DNA of 32,160 nucleotides from JBBRMQ01 sp038230775 (GTDB lineage: Bacteria > Acidobacteriota > Thermoanaerobaculia > Gp7-AA8): contig JBBRMQ010000018.1 in NCBI GenBank assembly GCA_038230775.1, positions 1-32,160 of the forward strand. Direction: 5' to 3'. Of this stretch, positions 15,429-23,616 are shown piece by piece. The notes under the pieces were generated by a model, which ran no database searches, was not told the DNA's origin, and saw only the letters and a program-made list of their open reading frames with translations. Both the position numbers and the translations under genes were made by a program. How positions within the stretch are numbered: position 1 is the stretch's first letter; every line of letters starts with the position of its first letter.

Positions 15429-17090
15429 TCAGACTCCGCCGCGCCGCACGAGCAACTGCTTCGCTTCATACGTCTGGACGACCGCCAGTGCGTTCGAGCG
15501 CAAGACGTCATCGGAGAACGCCTCGCTCAGAACCCGGCCGTCCATGTCCCGGCCGACCGGCAGCCCGGCGGCGTAGAGGCATGTTGGGACGAGATCGACC
15601 GACTGCGCCGCCGATGGGCGTTCGCGATGCACCACACCTGCGCCCCGCATGACGACGAAGCCGTCATCGGCACCGGGGTCGTCGACGATCACGAAGTCGC
15701 GGATGAGCGCGAAGGGCGTGGCCGGCAGCTTCGGCGCGACCGGTCCCGACGGCGAGGTGACCACGATGAGGTGATCCGGAAAATCACGCGCCACCGAGAC
15801 GAGCATCGCATCGAGTTGCTCGGCGTAAGCGCGCACGATCTCGCCCTTCACGCCCGATCGCGGCGGAAGGTCGTTGGTGAAGATATGCACCGCGCGCTGC
15901 GCCTCTTCGAATCCGCGCAGCGAAACGATGGTCAGCGAATATTGCTTCGCCGCAGCCCGCAAGGCGGCGATCGCGGAGAGATCCGCCGAGAGACCGCGAA
16001 CGATCCGCACGGTCGCATCCCCGGCACCACTCATGCGCTCGACGACCGCGGGCTCCGGAGTCCGCGCGAAGCGCTGCGCTTCCGCAGCGAGCGATGGCGG
16101 CGCGAGCTCGCTCGCATTGTTCGGCCATCCGATGACCGCCGCCCGCACCCCAACGCGCTCGAACAGACTCCAGAGCGGCAGCGCATTGCCCGACGGCAAC
16201 TGCGACGAGACCCGATGCACGGGCGGAATCAGTTGCCACGACTGGAAGCCGATGCCGCTCGGCAGAACGATGAACGGCTGCCTCCGATCGAACCCGTTCA
16301 ATACGCTGCTGTACGAAAACTCTCCCGTCACTCCGTGCCGGAATGGCAGTTTCCCGGTCGCCAGCGACGCCCACAACGCCTGCGAGCTCGTCGTCGGGAA
16401 CGGCTCCAGGCGCGTGAGATACGCCCCGGTCCGCGCCTGCTCGAAGAACGGGAGCACGCCTTCGCCGGCGAGCGTCAGGATCCAGTCGTACGGCAGATTC
16501 CGGATGGCGATCACGATCACGGGCCGCTGCCCCGCAACCGTCCCCACATTCGCCACCACCACCCTCTGCCCCTCGTATCGGTAGTTCTCGCGCCGCTGGT
16601 AGAGAAAAACGACCGAAATCACGACGAGAAAGACACCGAGCATGAAGATGACGCGCGACTGGCGGCGGCTCGCGTTGCGCTCGGCGACCCACATCAGCAG
16701 AAGAACAAACGCGATGACGGTAATCAGGTTCGTCGCCTTCGCCAACACCCGCTGAGCGCCGATCGGCAGGTAGATGAAGAAAACCGCGCGCTGCATCCAG
16801 TAGATCGCCGCCGCTCCAAACGCGGCGAGCACGACGAAGCCGAAGCCGTGCGCCCGATACGTGCCGTTCGTCTCCGGCCTGCCGATGAATCTCACGCGCA
16901 GCGAGCGCAGTGCCCACAGCAATCCTCCGAAGAGGAGTCCGCAGGTCAGCGCGTACAGAACGCTCACCGTCGCGATGCGCGCCGGCGTCACGTCGACCTG
17001 CGGGTTGAGGAAGTACAGCAGGTGCGCCATGTAGAGGCCGAAGACGGCTCCAGCGAGCACCCGCTTCAGAAACGCCCAACGCACCGGCAT
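15429..17090 (-). CDS. Membrane protein with degenerate alkaline-phosphatase-fold domain
   Basis: A 553-residue protein. About five hydrophobic segments lie in residues 1-165, then a periplasmic-type domain aligning with type I phosphodiesterase/alkaline phosphatase family proteins: the strand VIVIAIRNLP (191-200), TTSSQALWASLATGKLPFRHG (about 233-253) and the ending VDLVPTCLYAAGLPVGRDMDG. Metal-ligand positions are altered: the usual GLDG is AIRN (Arg at 197), the later SDHG-type strand reads TSPSGP, and the middle D-x3-H is not found. It is probably not an active metalloenzyme, though length and order are intact. Divergent from the methyltransferase gene with only 14 bp between the starts. 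Confidence 0.75.
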   Translation of the reverse strand: MPVRWAFLKRVLAGAVFGLYMAHLLYFLNPQVDVTPARIATVSVLYALTCGLLFGGLLWALRSLRVRFIGRPETNGTYRAHGFGFVVLAAFGAAAIYWMQRAVFFIYLPIGAQRVLAKATNLITVIAFVLLLMWVAERNASRRQSRVIFMLGVFLVVISVVFLYQRRENYRYEGQRVVVANVGTVAGQRPVIVIAIRNLPYDWILTLAGEGVLPFFEQARTGAYLTRLEPFPTTSSQALWASLATGKLPFRHGVTGEFSYSSVLNGFDRRQPFIVLPSGIGFQSWQLIPPVHRVSSQLPSGNALPLWSLFERVGVRAAVIGWPNNASELAPPSLAAEAQRFARTPEPAVVERMSGAGDATVRIVRGLSADLSAIAALRAAAKQYSLTIVSLRGFEEAQRAVHIFTNDLPPRSGVKGEIVRAYAEQLDAMLVSVARDFPDHLIVVTSPSGPVAPKLPATPFALIRDFVIVDDPGADDGFVVMRGAGVVHRERPSAAQSVDLVPTCLYAAGLPVGRDMDGRVLSEAFSDDVLRSNALAVVQTYEAKQLLVRRGGV

Positions 17091-17097
17091 CGCGTGG

Positions 17098-17103
17098 AGT
17101 GTA
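17098..17103 (-). promoter_or_regulatory. Candidate -10 of leaderless phosphatase-fold gene
   Basis: Minus-strand TACACT ends 8 nt before the ATG at 17090, giving a predicted leader of about 1 nt. It also overlaps the Shine-Dalgarno and the 14-bp gap of the divergent methyltransferase gene. No -35 is evident. Confidence 0.35.
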
Positions 17104-17104
17104 G

Positions 17105-20062
17105 ATGATTGCCGCCGGACGACTGCGCGACTGCGATTCGGCGCTCGATCTGCTGCGTGCGCTCGGTTACGACGTTCGACCCGTCCCGATCGTTTCCGAG
17201 GAATGGCGACGGGCGGGCATCGAGATGGGCTGGGAGACAGGCGCGCTGCAGCTCGCAGCGCGCACGGGGGCCGCCGACATCTACGTGCTCGACTCGATGC
17301 CCGACGGGGACGCGGTCACGCGCTTCCTGCGATCGCTTCAAACTTACAACGTCATCACGAAGGCCGTCCTCGCCTGCACCGGCGCGCGGAAGGTCGTCAT
17401 CTACGACCTCTCGCCGCGTCGGGAGCTTCGCCGGCTCGACATCGATCTCGACGACCCGTCACCGCACGCTCTCGACCGCCTCAATCTCCTGGCCATCTCG
17501 GAGGACTGCGACGTCGCGCGGCTCTTCGACCGGGCTCTCGATCGCGATGCGTTGACGCGCCAGTTCTTCGATCGCTTCCGAACGAGCGTGCAGGAAGTCG
17601 CGACTGCGCTGCGCGAGCAGTGCCGCGGCGAACGACAGGACACGATCAACGCACAAGCACTCCTCATTCTGTCGCGCATCCTCTTTCTCTACTTCATTCA
17701 GCAGAAAGGCTGGCTCAATGGCGAGCGGCGCTTCCTCGTCGATCGCCTGGAGCTCGCCGTGCGCCATGGGCGGGAGTTCTTCGCCAGCGTTCTTCTTCCG
17801 CTGTTCTTCGGCTGTCTCAACACGCCGCGAGATCAGCGCGACCGCGACGCGCGATCGTTAGGCGCGGTTCCGTATCTGAACGGCGGCCTGTTCGAGCCGT
17901 CAGCCTTCGAGCGCAAGCATCGCGACATCAGCTTGCCGAATGACCTCATGCAGCGCGTCATCGATCGCACCTTCGAACGATTCGCGTTCACGATCGATGA
18001 GACGGACTCCAGCGGCATGCACGTCGACCCGGAGATGCTCGGCAAGGTCTTCGAGTCGCTGATGGCCGCCGACGAACGGATGGCCACCGGCAGCTTCTAC
18101 ACACCGCGCGCGATCGTCGACGTCCTCACCTCTCGCGCGATCCGGGAATGGTGCAGTCACTGGGAACGCGACGACGCGAACGATCTCCTGCAGCGTCTGC
18201 AGCGCATCACCGTGCTCGATCCCGCGTGTGGATCGGGCGCTTTTCTCCTGTCGGCGCTCTCTCTCATCGAGACGATGACCGCCGAATTGAGTGCGATCGC
18301 CGAGGTGAGGGCGCCGTCGCGACAGGAGATCATCGAGCGCTCGCTCTTTGGCGTGGATCTCAAGCCCGAGGCCGTTCGGCTGTGCGAGCTGCGTCTCTGG
18401 CTGGCGATCGTAGCCAGGGCCGACATGACGATCGAGACCGTTCCGCCGCTGCCAAATCTCGACCGCAACATCCTGCAGGGCAACTCACTTCTGAGCCCGA
18501 CCGACTTCCTCGGCAACGCACGCGGCGACGTCTACCGCGACTGGCTGTACGCCATCCGCGCGCACGCCGACCTCGTCGCTCGTTATCGGACTGCACCGCA
18601 AGCGGAGCGGCCCGCACTCGCTCGATTGCTCCGGGCCAGCGACTGCCGGCTCGCGACGGAGCTCCTCGTCAAGGCGATCGATCGCGACGAAATCGAGCTG
18701 CGCGAGCTCTCGATTCCGCAGCGCAATCTTTTCGGCGAGCTGCGCGCGATCGACAACGCGCGCTGCCGCGAGATGCAGCAGCGCATTCGCGAGAGCCGCC
18801 GCACGCTCGACCGACTCGAACAGGGCGAGGTCGACTTCTTCTCTTTCGATGTGCATTTCGCACACGTGATGGCCGCCGGCGGATTCGATGTCATCGCCGG
18901 CAATCCGCCGTGGGTTCGAAACAGCCGCATCGATCCGCGGTCGAAGCGCATGTACGCCGATCGCTATCCACTGTTTCGCGGCCGCGGCGGCGCTGCCTTC
19001 CATCAGCCCGACTTGTCGGTCGTGTTCTTCGAGCGCGCGCTTTCACTCGCTGCGCCGGACGGCGTGGTCTCGCTCCTCGTTCCGTCGAAGGTGATGAACG
19101 CCGGATATGCCGCGCCACTTCGACGCGCGGCTGAATTGGAGACGATCGTGGCGCTCGACGACTGGAGCGACGAATCCCACCGCCACTTCGACGCCGACAC
19201 CTTTCCGCTCGGCATCACCGTCAGCCGGCGACGCACGAATGCGTGCGTGAGCGTCACGGCCGGCGGCCAGTCGTTCGCGATGCGGAAGGAATCCCTCGCG
19301 TGGTGCGGTTCCGAATGGTCGCTGTTGCCGCCAGAAGTGCGGGTAATCGTGGCCAGGTTGCAGCGCGAGCATCCGTCGCTCGCTCTCACGCTGGACCGGA
19401 CGCCGGTCATGGGCGTGAAGACCGGCGACAACAACAGCTTCTTCGTCGACGTGAAACGCGTTCGCGGCGAAAGCGCGGAGACGGCGGACGGCATCGACAT
19501 CCCGCTTCGCTATCTCTGCCGATGCGTTCGCGGCCGCGACCTTCGCGACGGCGAAGTGTGCAACGCGGGCTGGATGTTGTGGCCGCCGGTGGGCGGATGG
19601 ATCCGGATTCCGCGCTGGCTGGAGCGATTCTCAGAACTGCGCGGCATCGATCCCGACGACCTCCGACTGGCCTACGTCCGCTCCGAGCACCTCGGCCTCA
19701 AAGTCGCCTGGAAAGACGTGTCGCGCGGCATCGCCGCCGTCGTCCTTCGTCGCGAGATGAATGGCCTTCCTCTCGTCCCCAACCAGACGCTCTACGCGTT
19801 GTCCGCAAAGACGATGGCCGAGGGGAAGGCGCTGGCCGGGGTGATGAGCTCGACGATCTTCAACGCGATGGCGGTGAGCATCGCCGAGCGCGCAAAAGAC
19901 TTTCACTATCGGTACTTCGGACGCACGATCGCACGCGTTCCACTTCCCGAAGCCTGGGCGACCGGAGCCGATGCACGAGAGTTGTACGGCGTCAGCGCGA
20001 TCGAGCACGCACGCCTGAACGACTACCTTCAACGACGGCTCGGGCACGTCGTCCCCGGGTAA
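17105..20062 (+). CDS. Eco57I-type N6-adenine DNA methyltransferase of a putative defence cassette
   Basis: A 985-residue protein. Residues 1-160 form an alpha/beta domain in the place of the nuclease of type IIG enzymes, but I see no D-ExK set. Then a helical part, FYTPR (331-335), SAM motif I LDPACGSGAF (about 371-380) and catalytic NPPW (600-603), typical of adenine-N6 methylases. The C-terminal 300 residues look like a target-recognition domain. GGAG lies 5 nt before the ATG. It should methylate adenine in a specific sequence. The SNF2 helicase starts 3 nt after the stop, so the two are one unit. The pairing recalls DrmMI/DrmD of class 1 DISARM, but drmA, drmB and drmC are absent. Confidence 0.85.
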   Translation: MIAAGRLRDCDSALDLLRALGYDVRPVPIVSEEWRRAGIEMGWETGALQLAARTGAADIYVLDSMPDGDAVTRFLRSLQTYNVITKAVLACTGARKVVIYDLSPRRELRRLDIDLDDPSPHALDRLNLLAISEDCDVARLFDRALDRDALTRQFFDRFRTSVQEVATALREQCRGERQDTINAQALLILSRILFLYFIQQKGWLNGERRFLVDRLELAVRHGREFFASVLLPLFFGCLNTPRDQRDRDARSLGAVPYLNGGLFEPSAFERKHRDISLPNDLMQRVIDRTFERFAFTIDETDSSGMHVDPEMLGKVFESLMAADERMATGSFYTPRAIVDVLTSRAIREWCSHWERDDANDLLQRLQRITVLDPACGSGAFLLSALSLIETMTAELSAIAEVRAPSRQEIIERSLFGVDLKPEAVRLCELRLWLAIVARADMTIETVPPLPNLDRNILQGNSLLSPTDFLGNARGDVYRDWLYAIRAHADLVARYRTAPQAERPALARLLRASDCRLATELLVKAIDRDEIELRELSIPQRNLFGELRAIDNARCREMQQRIRESRRTLDRLEQGEVDFFSFDVHFAHVMAAGGFDVIAGNPPWVRNSRIDPRSKRMYADRYPLFRGRGGAAFHQPDLSVVFFERALSLAAPDGVVSLLVPSKVMNAGYAAPLRRAAELETIVALDDWSDESHRHFDADTFPLGITVSRRRTNACVSVTAGGQSFAMRKESLAWCGSEWSLLPPEVRVIVARLQREHPSLALTLDRTPVMGVKTGDNNSFFVDVKRVRGESAETADGIDIPLRYLCRCVRGRDLRDGEVCNAGWMLWPPVGGWIRIPRWLERFSELRGIDPDDLRLAYVRSEHLGLKVAWKDVSRGIAAVVLRREMNGLPLVPNQTLYALSAKTMAEGKALAGVMSSTIFNAMAVSIAERAKDFHYRYFGRTIARVPLPEAWATGADARELYGVSAIEHARLNDYLQRRLGHVVPG

Positions 20063-20065
20063 TCA

Positions 20066-21736
20066 ATGACGATTGAGCTCGCGCCACACCAGCGTGAGGC
20101 CGTGCAGCGGGTACGCGACACTCTGGACGCTCGCGGCGGCGTCATCCTCGCGGACGAAGTCGGCCTCGGCAAGTCGTACGTCGCGGCGGCGGTTGCTTCG
20201 CGCTCGAGGGCGGCCATTGATCTCGTGGTCCCCGCGGGATTGATCGCGCAGTGGACCGCGACGCTCGAAGCATTCGGCGTCGCGGCGAACATCACCTCGC
20301 ACGATCGCATCGTGAGCGAGAGCTTCGCGCCGGGCCGGGACGGCGAACGGCTGATCATCGTCGACGAAGCGCACGCGTTTCGAAATCCGCAGACGCAGCG
20401 CTACGCGGCACTCGCACGTCGTTCGATCGGCGCCCGGTTGCTGCTCGTGACGGCGACGCCGGTCTGCAACTCGCCGGATGACCTGCGCGCTCTCGTGGCG
20501 CTGATTGCGGCCGATGATGCGCTCCGCGATCGGGGCGTCGCATCGATCGAGGACGCGTTCCAGCGACTCAACCACGACGAGCTGTTGGCGGTGATGAGCG
20601 CTCTCGTGATCCGGCGCGGTCGCGAGGTCGTGGACGGCGCGTTGGCGTTCGGACGGCTCGAGCGCCGCCTGGTACGCCACGAGGTGTTCGCCGCGCCGAT
20701 CGATGCGCTGCTGTTTCCGCTCGTCGGCGCGCACCTCACGCTACTGCGGAGCGTGCTGTGGCGGCGACTGGAGTCGAGCGAAGCGGCGCTGATCGAATCG
20801 GTCCGCCGGCAGACGCGTTTCTACCAGCGTGCTCTTGATTGCCTTGCGAGCGGGCATACGTTGACGAAGCGCGACTATCGCGCGGCGTTCGGCGATGAGG
20901 ACCAGGACGCGTTTCAGGAAGTCCTGTTCTGGGAAGTCTTCGCCAATGATGCCGCGCGCGCCGATGCCGTCGAGATCCGCGCGGAGCTGGACCGGCTCGA
21001 CGCGCTACGCAACTCCGTGGAACGCGCGCCGCGACAGAAGATCGCGAAACTGGAAGAGATCTGCAGTTCGACTGGCGAGGCGATTCTGATCTTCACATCG
21101 GCCATCGCCACGGCGAACGAGGTCTTCGCGGCAATGACGCGGATTCGACGCGCCGGTGTGGTCACGTCGCACGGCGCGATTCCTTCCAACGCAATCGCTG
21201 CGTTCGGCTGCGGCCAGCTCGATCTTCTCGTCTGCACCGATCTCGCTTCCGAGGGTCTCAACCTGCAGGCCGCAGGAGTCGTGGTGCATTACGACCTGCC
21301 GTGGAATCCGGTGAAGATCGATCAACGCAACGGCCGCGCGTTCAGGATCGGTCAGCGTCGCGACGTGGTGCGGGCCGTCTACTTTCTTCCTCGCGGCCGG
21401 CGCACCCGCGTGGCGCATGCGGTGGCATCGAAGAATCGAGCGCGACGAAGGCTCTTCCGCTCGTCACCGGAGTTGCCGGCGTCGGAAAGCCTGGCCGCGC
21501 TGCCGCCGCGCATTCCACGATCGGCTCCGGCCGTTGCGCTCGTCAGGACTCTGCGCCGGTATGGCATCCAGCCGCCGGCGGCGATCCGCGTCCGCCATCG
21601 CGCCGGGCTCGAGCGCCTGTTCGCCGAAATGGCGCAGGAGTTTGTGGATGAGCGCCGTGTGTCCGATCTCACGTTGCTTCTCAAACGCGAACGTATAATC
21701 GCGGGCGGAGCCTCCATTGGACCTGTTGATCGTTGA
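20066..21736 (+). CDS. Compact SNF2-family helicase partner of the methyltransferase
   Basis: A 556-residue protein. Motif I DEVGLGKS is at 30-37, motif II DEAH at 100-103, motif III TATP at 129-132. After a helical insertion (about 165-320) come RecA2 motif V (DLASEGLNLQ) and motif VI QRNGRAFRIGQ (420-430). The motif set is RapA/DrmD-like SNF2. The C-terminal 110 residues are Arg-rich with no nuclease motif I can see. It should be a DNA translocase. The gene starts 3 nt after the methyltransferase, and its end overlaps the response regulator start by 20 nt, with that gene's promoter inside it. Much shorter than typical DISARM DrmD. Confidence 0.85.
   Translation: MTIELAPHQREAVQRVRDTLDARGGVILADEVGLGKSYVAAAVASRSRAAIDLVVPAGLIAQWTATLEAFGVAANITSHDRIVSESFAPGRDGERLIIVDEAHAFRNPQTQRYAALARRSIGARLLLVTATPVCNSPDDLRALVALIAADDALRDRGVASIEDAFQRLNHDELLAVMSALVIRRGREVVDGALAFGRLERRLVRHEVFAAPIDALLFPLVGAHLTLLRSVLWRRLESSEAALIESVRRQTRFYQRALDCLASGHTLTKRDYRAAFGDEDQDAFQEVLFWEVFANDAARADAVEIRAELDRLDALRNSVERAPRQKIAKLEEICSSTGEAILIFTSAIATANEVFAAMTRIRRAGVVTSHGAIPSNAIAAFGCGQLDLLVCTDLASEGLNLQAAGVVVHYDLPWNPVKIDQRNGRAFRIGQRRDVVRAVYFLPRGRRTRVAHAVASKNRARRRLFRSSPELPASESLAALPPRIPRSAPAVALVRTLRRYGIQPPAAIRVRHRAGLERLFAEMAQEFVDERRVSDLTLLLKRERIIAGGASIGPVDR
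21694..21699 (+). promoter_or_regulatory. Candidate -10 element for the response regulator gene
   Basis: A perfect TATAAT lies inside the end of the SNF2 gene. The expected start is about 11 nt before the TTG codon at 21717, and GGAG (21707-21710) lies between. TTGCTT 14 bp upstream is a poor -35. Confidence 0.5.
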
Positions 21737-23114
21737 CGACGAGGCATCGCTGCGCGACTTCATGACCATCGTCTTCGAGGAAGACGGTTGGAAGGTGGAG
21801 ACTGCGGGGTCCATCGCCGAGGGGCGAGCCGCGCTGCAGAAGGAAGAGCCCGATCTCGTTCTCTGCGACCTGATGCTGCCCGACGGCAGCGGCCTGGATC
21901 TGCTGCGCGACATCAAGGCGCAGAACCCGACGATCGCCGTCATCATGATCACCGCGCACACGTCGACGAAGTCGGCGGTCGAGGCGCTCAAGAACGGCGC
22001 CTTCGACTACATCGCCAAGCCGTTCGACATCGATGAGCTCAAGATCATCGTCCACAACGCCGTGGAGCGGAAGGAGCTCGAAGACGAGAACCTCCATCTC
22101 CGCACCGCGCTGGAAGAGAAGTTCACCTTCGCGAACATCATCGGACGCAGCCCGAGGATGCAGGAGATCTTCTCGATCGTGCAGAGGATCGCCAAGACGA
22201 ACTCCACCGTGCTCATCTCCGGCGAGTCGGGCACCGGCAAAGAGCTGATCGCACGCGCCATCCATTACAACTCCGGGCGGCGCGGGAAGTTCGTCTCGAT
22301 CAACTGCGGCGCTCTGCCCGAGACTTTGCTGGAGTCCGAGCTCTTCGGGCACGAGCGCGGCGCGTTCACCGGCGCCATTCGCGAGAAACGGGGTCTCTTT
22401 CACGAGGCCGATCGCGGGACGATCTTCCTCGACGAGATCGGCGAGACTTCGACCGCGATGCAGATCAAGCTGCTGCGCGTTCTGCAGGATCGGGTCGTGC
22501 GGCGCGTGGGTTCCAATAGCGAGACGACGGTCGACGTCCGCGTGATCGCGGCCACCAACCGCGATCTGGCCGAGTCGATCAAGGCGGGTACCTTTCGCGA
22601 GGATCTCTTCTATCGAATCAATGTCATCCCCATTGAGCTACCCTCGCTGCGGCAGCGCAAGGAAGACATCCCCATCCTCCTCGACCACTTCATCGCCAAG
22701 TTTGCAGACGGTGCGGGCGTGCCGCACAAGAAAATCTCCGCGGACGCGGTGCGGGCTATCGAGAAGTATCACTGGCCCGGCAACGTGCGCGAGCTGGAGA
22801 ACGTCGTCGAACGCATGATCGCCCTCGAGCCGTCCGAAGTCCTCACCACGAAGTCGCTGCCCGAGCACATCCTGTTAGGCGGAGCGATTCCCGACGTCAC
22901 GTTCGAGCTTCCCGCGGACGGCATCTCGCTGGAGGATCACCTCGAAGCGATCGGAAAGATCTTCATGCTCAAGGCGCTGGAGCGCACCGGCGGCGTGCAG
23001 ACACAGGCAGCCGAACTTCTTCGCATGTCCTTCCGCTCGTTCCGCTATTACGCGAAGAAATACGATCTCATCACCCGAGCGCCGGAAGATGTCGTCGAGG
23101 TCGAGAATGAATGA
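21717..23114 (+). CDS. NtrC/PilR-type sigma54-dependent response regulator (TTG start)
   Basis: A 465-residue protein. Receiver domain 1-120 with acidic pocket DDE (7-9) and phospho-acceptor Asp51 (LCDLMLPDGSG). AAA+ domain about 140-385: Walker A GESGTGKE (169-176), the sigma54 loop GAFTGA, and Walker B GTIFLDEIGE. The C-terminal Fis-type HTH has AAELLRMSFRSFRYYAKKY, the SFRSxRY form seen in PilR-like regulators. Start is TTG with GGAG 6 nt upstream. It activates sigma54 promoters after phosphorylation; no histidine kinase is in the window. The pseudopilin at 14833 makes pilus control possible. Its 3' end overlaps the DUF192 gene by 8 nt. Confidence 0.93.
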   Translation: MDLLIVDDEASLRDFMTIVFEEDGWKVETAGSIAEGRAALQKEEPDLVLCDLMLPDGSGLDLLRDIKAQNPTIAVIMITAHTSTKSAVEALKNGAFDYIAKPFDIDELKIIVHNAVERKELEDENLHLRTALEEKFTFANIIGRSPRMQEIFSIVQRIAKTNSTVLISGESGTGKELIARAIHYNSGRRGKFVSINCGALPETLLESELFGHERGAFTGAIREKRGLFHEADRGTIFLDEIGETSTAMQIKLLRVLQDRVVRRVGSNSETTVDVRVIAATNRDLAESIKAGTFREDLFYRINVIPIELPSLRQRKEDIPILLDHFIAKFADGAGVPHKKISADAVRAIEKYHWPGNVRELENVVERMIALEPSEVLTTKSLPEHILLGGAIPDVTFELPADGISLEDHLEAIGKIFMLKALERTGGVQTQAAELLRMSFRSFRYYAKKYDLITRAPEDVVEVENE

Positions 23115-23607
23115 TGCGGGGGTCCCTGGTCGCTGGTCGCTGGTCGGACTTCTCCTGCTCGGCATCGCCTGCGGGATGAACGCTCCGGCCAAGAACCCCG
23201 ACTCGCGACCTCCGACTAGCGACCCGCGCATCATCCTCCCCGACAACTTCGTCGTCCACGTCGAGGTCGCCTCCGACGACCCCACGCGTCAGCAGGGCCT
23301 CATGTACCGCGACCAACTGGCGCAGGACCGCGGGATGATCTTCCTGTTTGCGCAGACCGGCAGCTATCCGTTCTGGATGAAGAACACGCTGATTCCGCTC
23401 GACCTGATCTGGATCGACGAGCAGAAGCGGATCGTGCACGTGTCGCACGACGTCCCGCCGTGCAAGGCCGATCCGTGCCCCAGTTACGACCCGGGCGCGT
23501 TCGCGAAAACCGTCCTGGAGGTCGCCGGCGGCGTTGCCGCCCGTCACGGTCTGGCAAACGGCCAGGTTCTGCGGTTCGAAGCGATGGATAATGTGAACGT
23601 TCGTTGA
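23107..23607 (+). CDS. DUF192-family secreted protein with repeat-derived N-terminus
   Basis: A 166-residue protein from the ATG at 23107 (MNDAGVPG), 8 nt inside the preceding gene. The N-terminus has a hydrophobic stretch (WSLVGLLLLGIAC) that may be a lipoprotein signal, although Gly at -3 is not standard. The DUF192 domain covers about 50-165: GLMYRDQL, GMIFLF, FWMKNTLIPLDLIWID and VLEVAGG. The family is a small beta-rich fold of unknown function, usually exported. Residues 5-15 and 31-40 are encoded by 7-nt repeats in opposite orientation, so the signal and linker were probably shaped by a repeat element. Confidence 0.88.
   Translation: MNDAGVPGRWSLVGLLLLGIACGMNAPAKNPDSRPPTSDPRIILPDNFVVHVEVASDDPTRQQGLMYRDQLAQDRGMIFLFAQTGSYPFWMKNTLIPLDLIWIDEQKRIVHVSHDVPPCKADPCPSYDPGAFAKTVLEVAGGVAARHGLANGQVLRFEAMDNVNVR
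23120..23223. repeat. Inverted pair of heptanucleotide arrays inside a coding sequence
   Basis: Left arm 23120-23147: GGGTCCC, TGGTCGC, TGGTCGC, TGGTCGG. Right arm about 23197-23223: CCCGAC, TCGCGAC, CTCCGAC, TAGCGAC. The arms are roughly complementary and bracket the codons for the hydrophobic N-terminal segment of the DUF192 protein. Confidence 0.75.
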
Positions 23608-23616
23608 GGGCATCGC

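Noticed and set aside
17105..21736. Complete DISARM or BREX system
   Set aside because: No DUF1998, PLD-domain, phosphatase PglZ or BrxC-type gene lies within the flanking sequence; the phosphatase-fold neighbour at 15429 has transmembrane helices and is not PglZ-like in layout.
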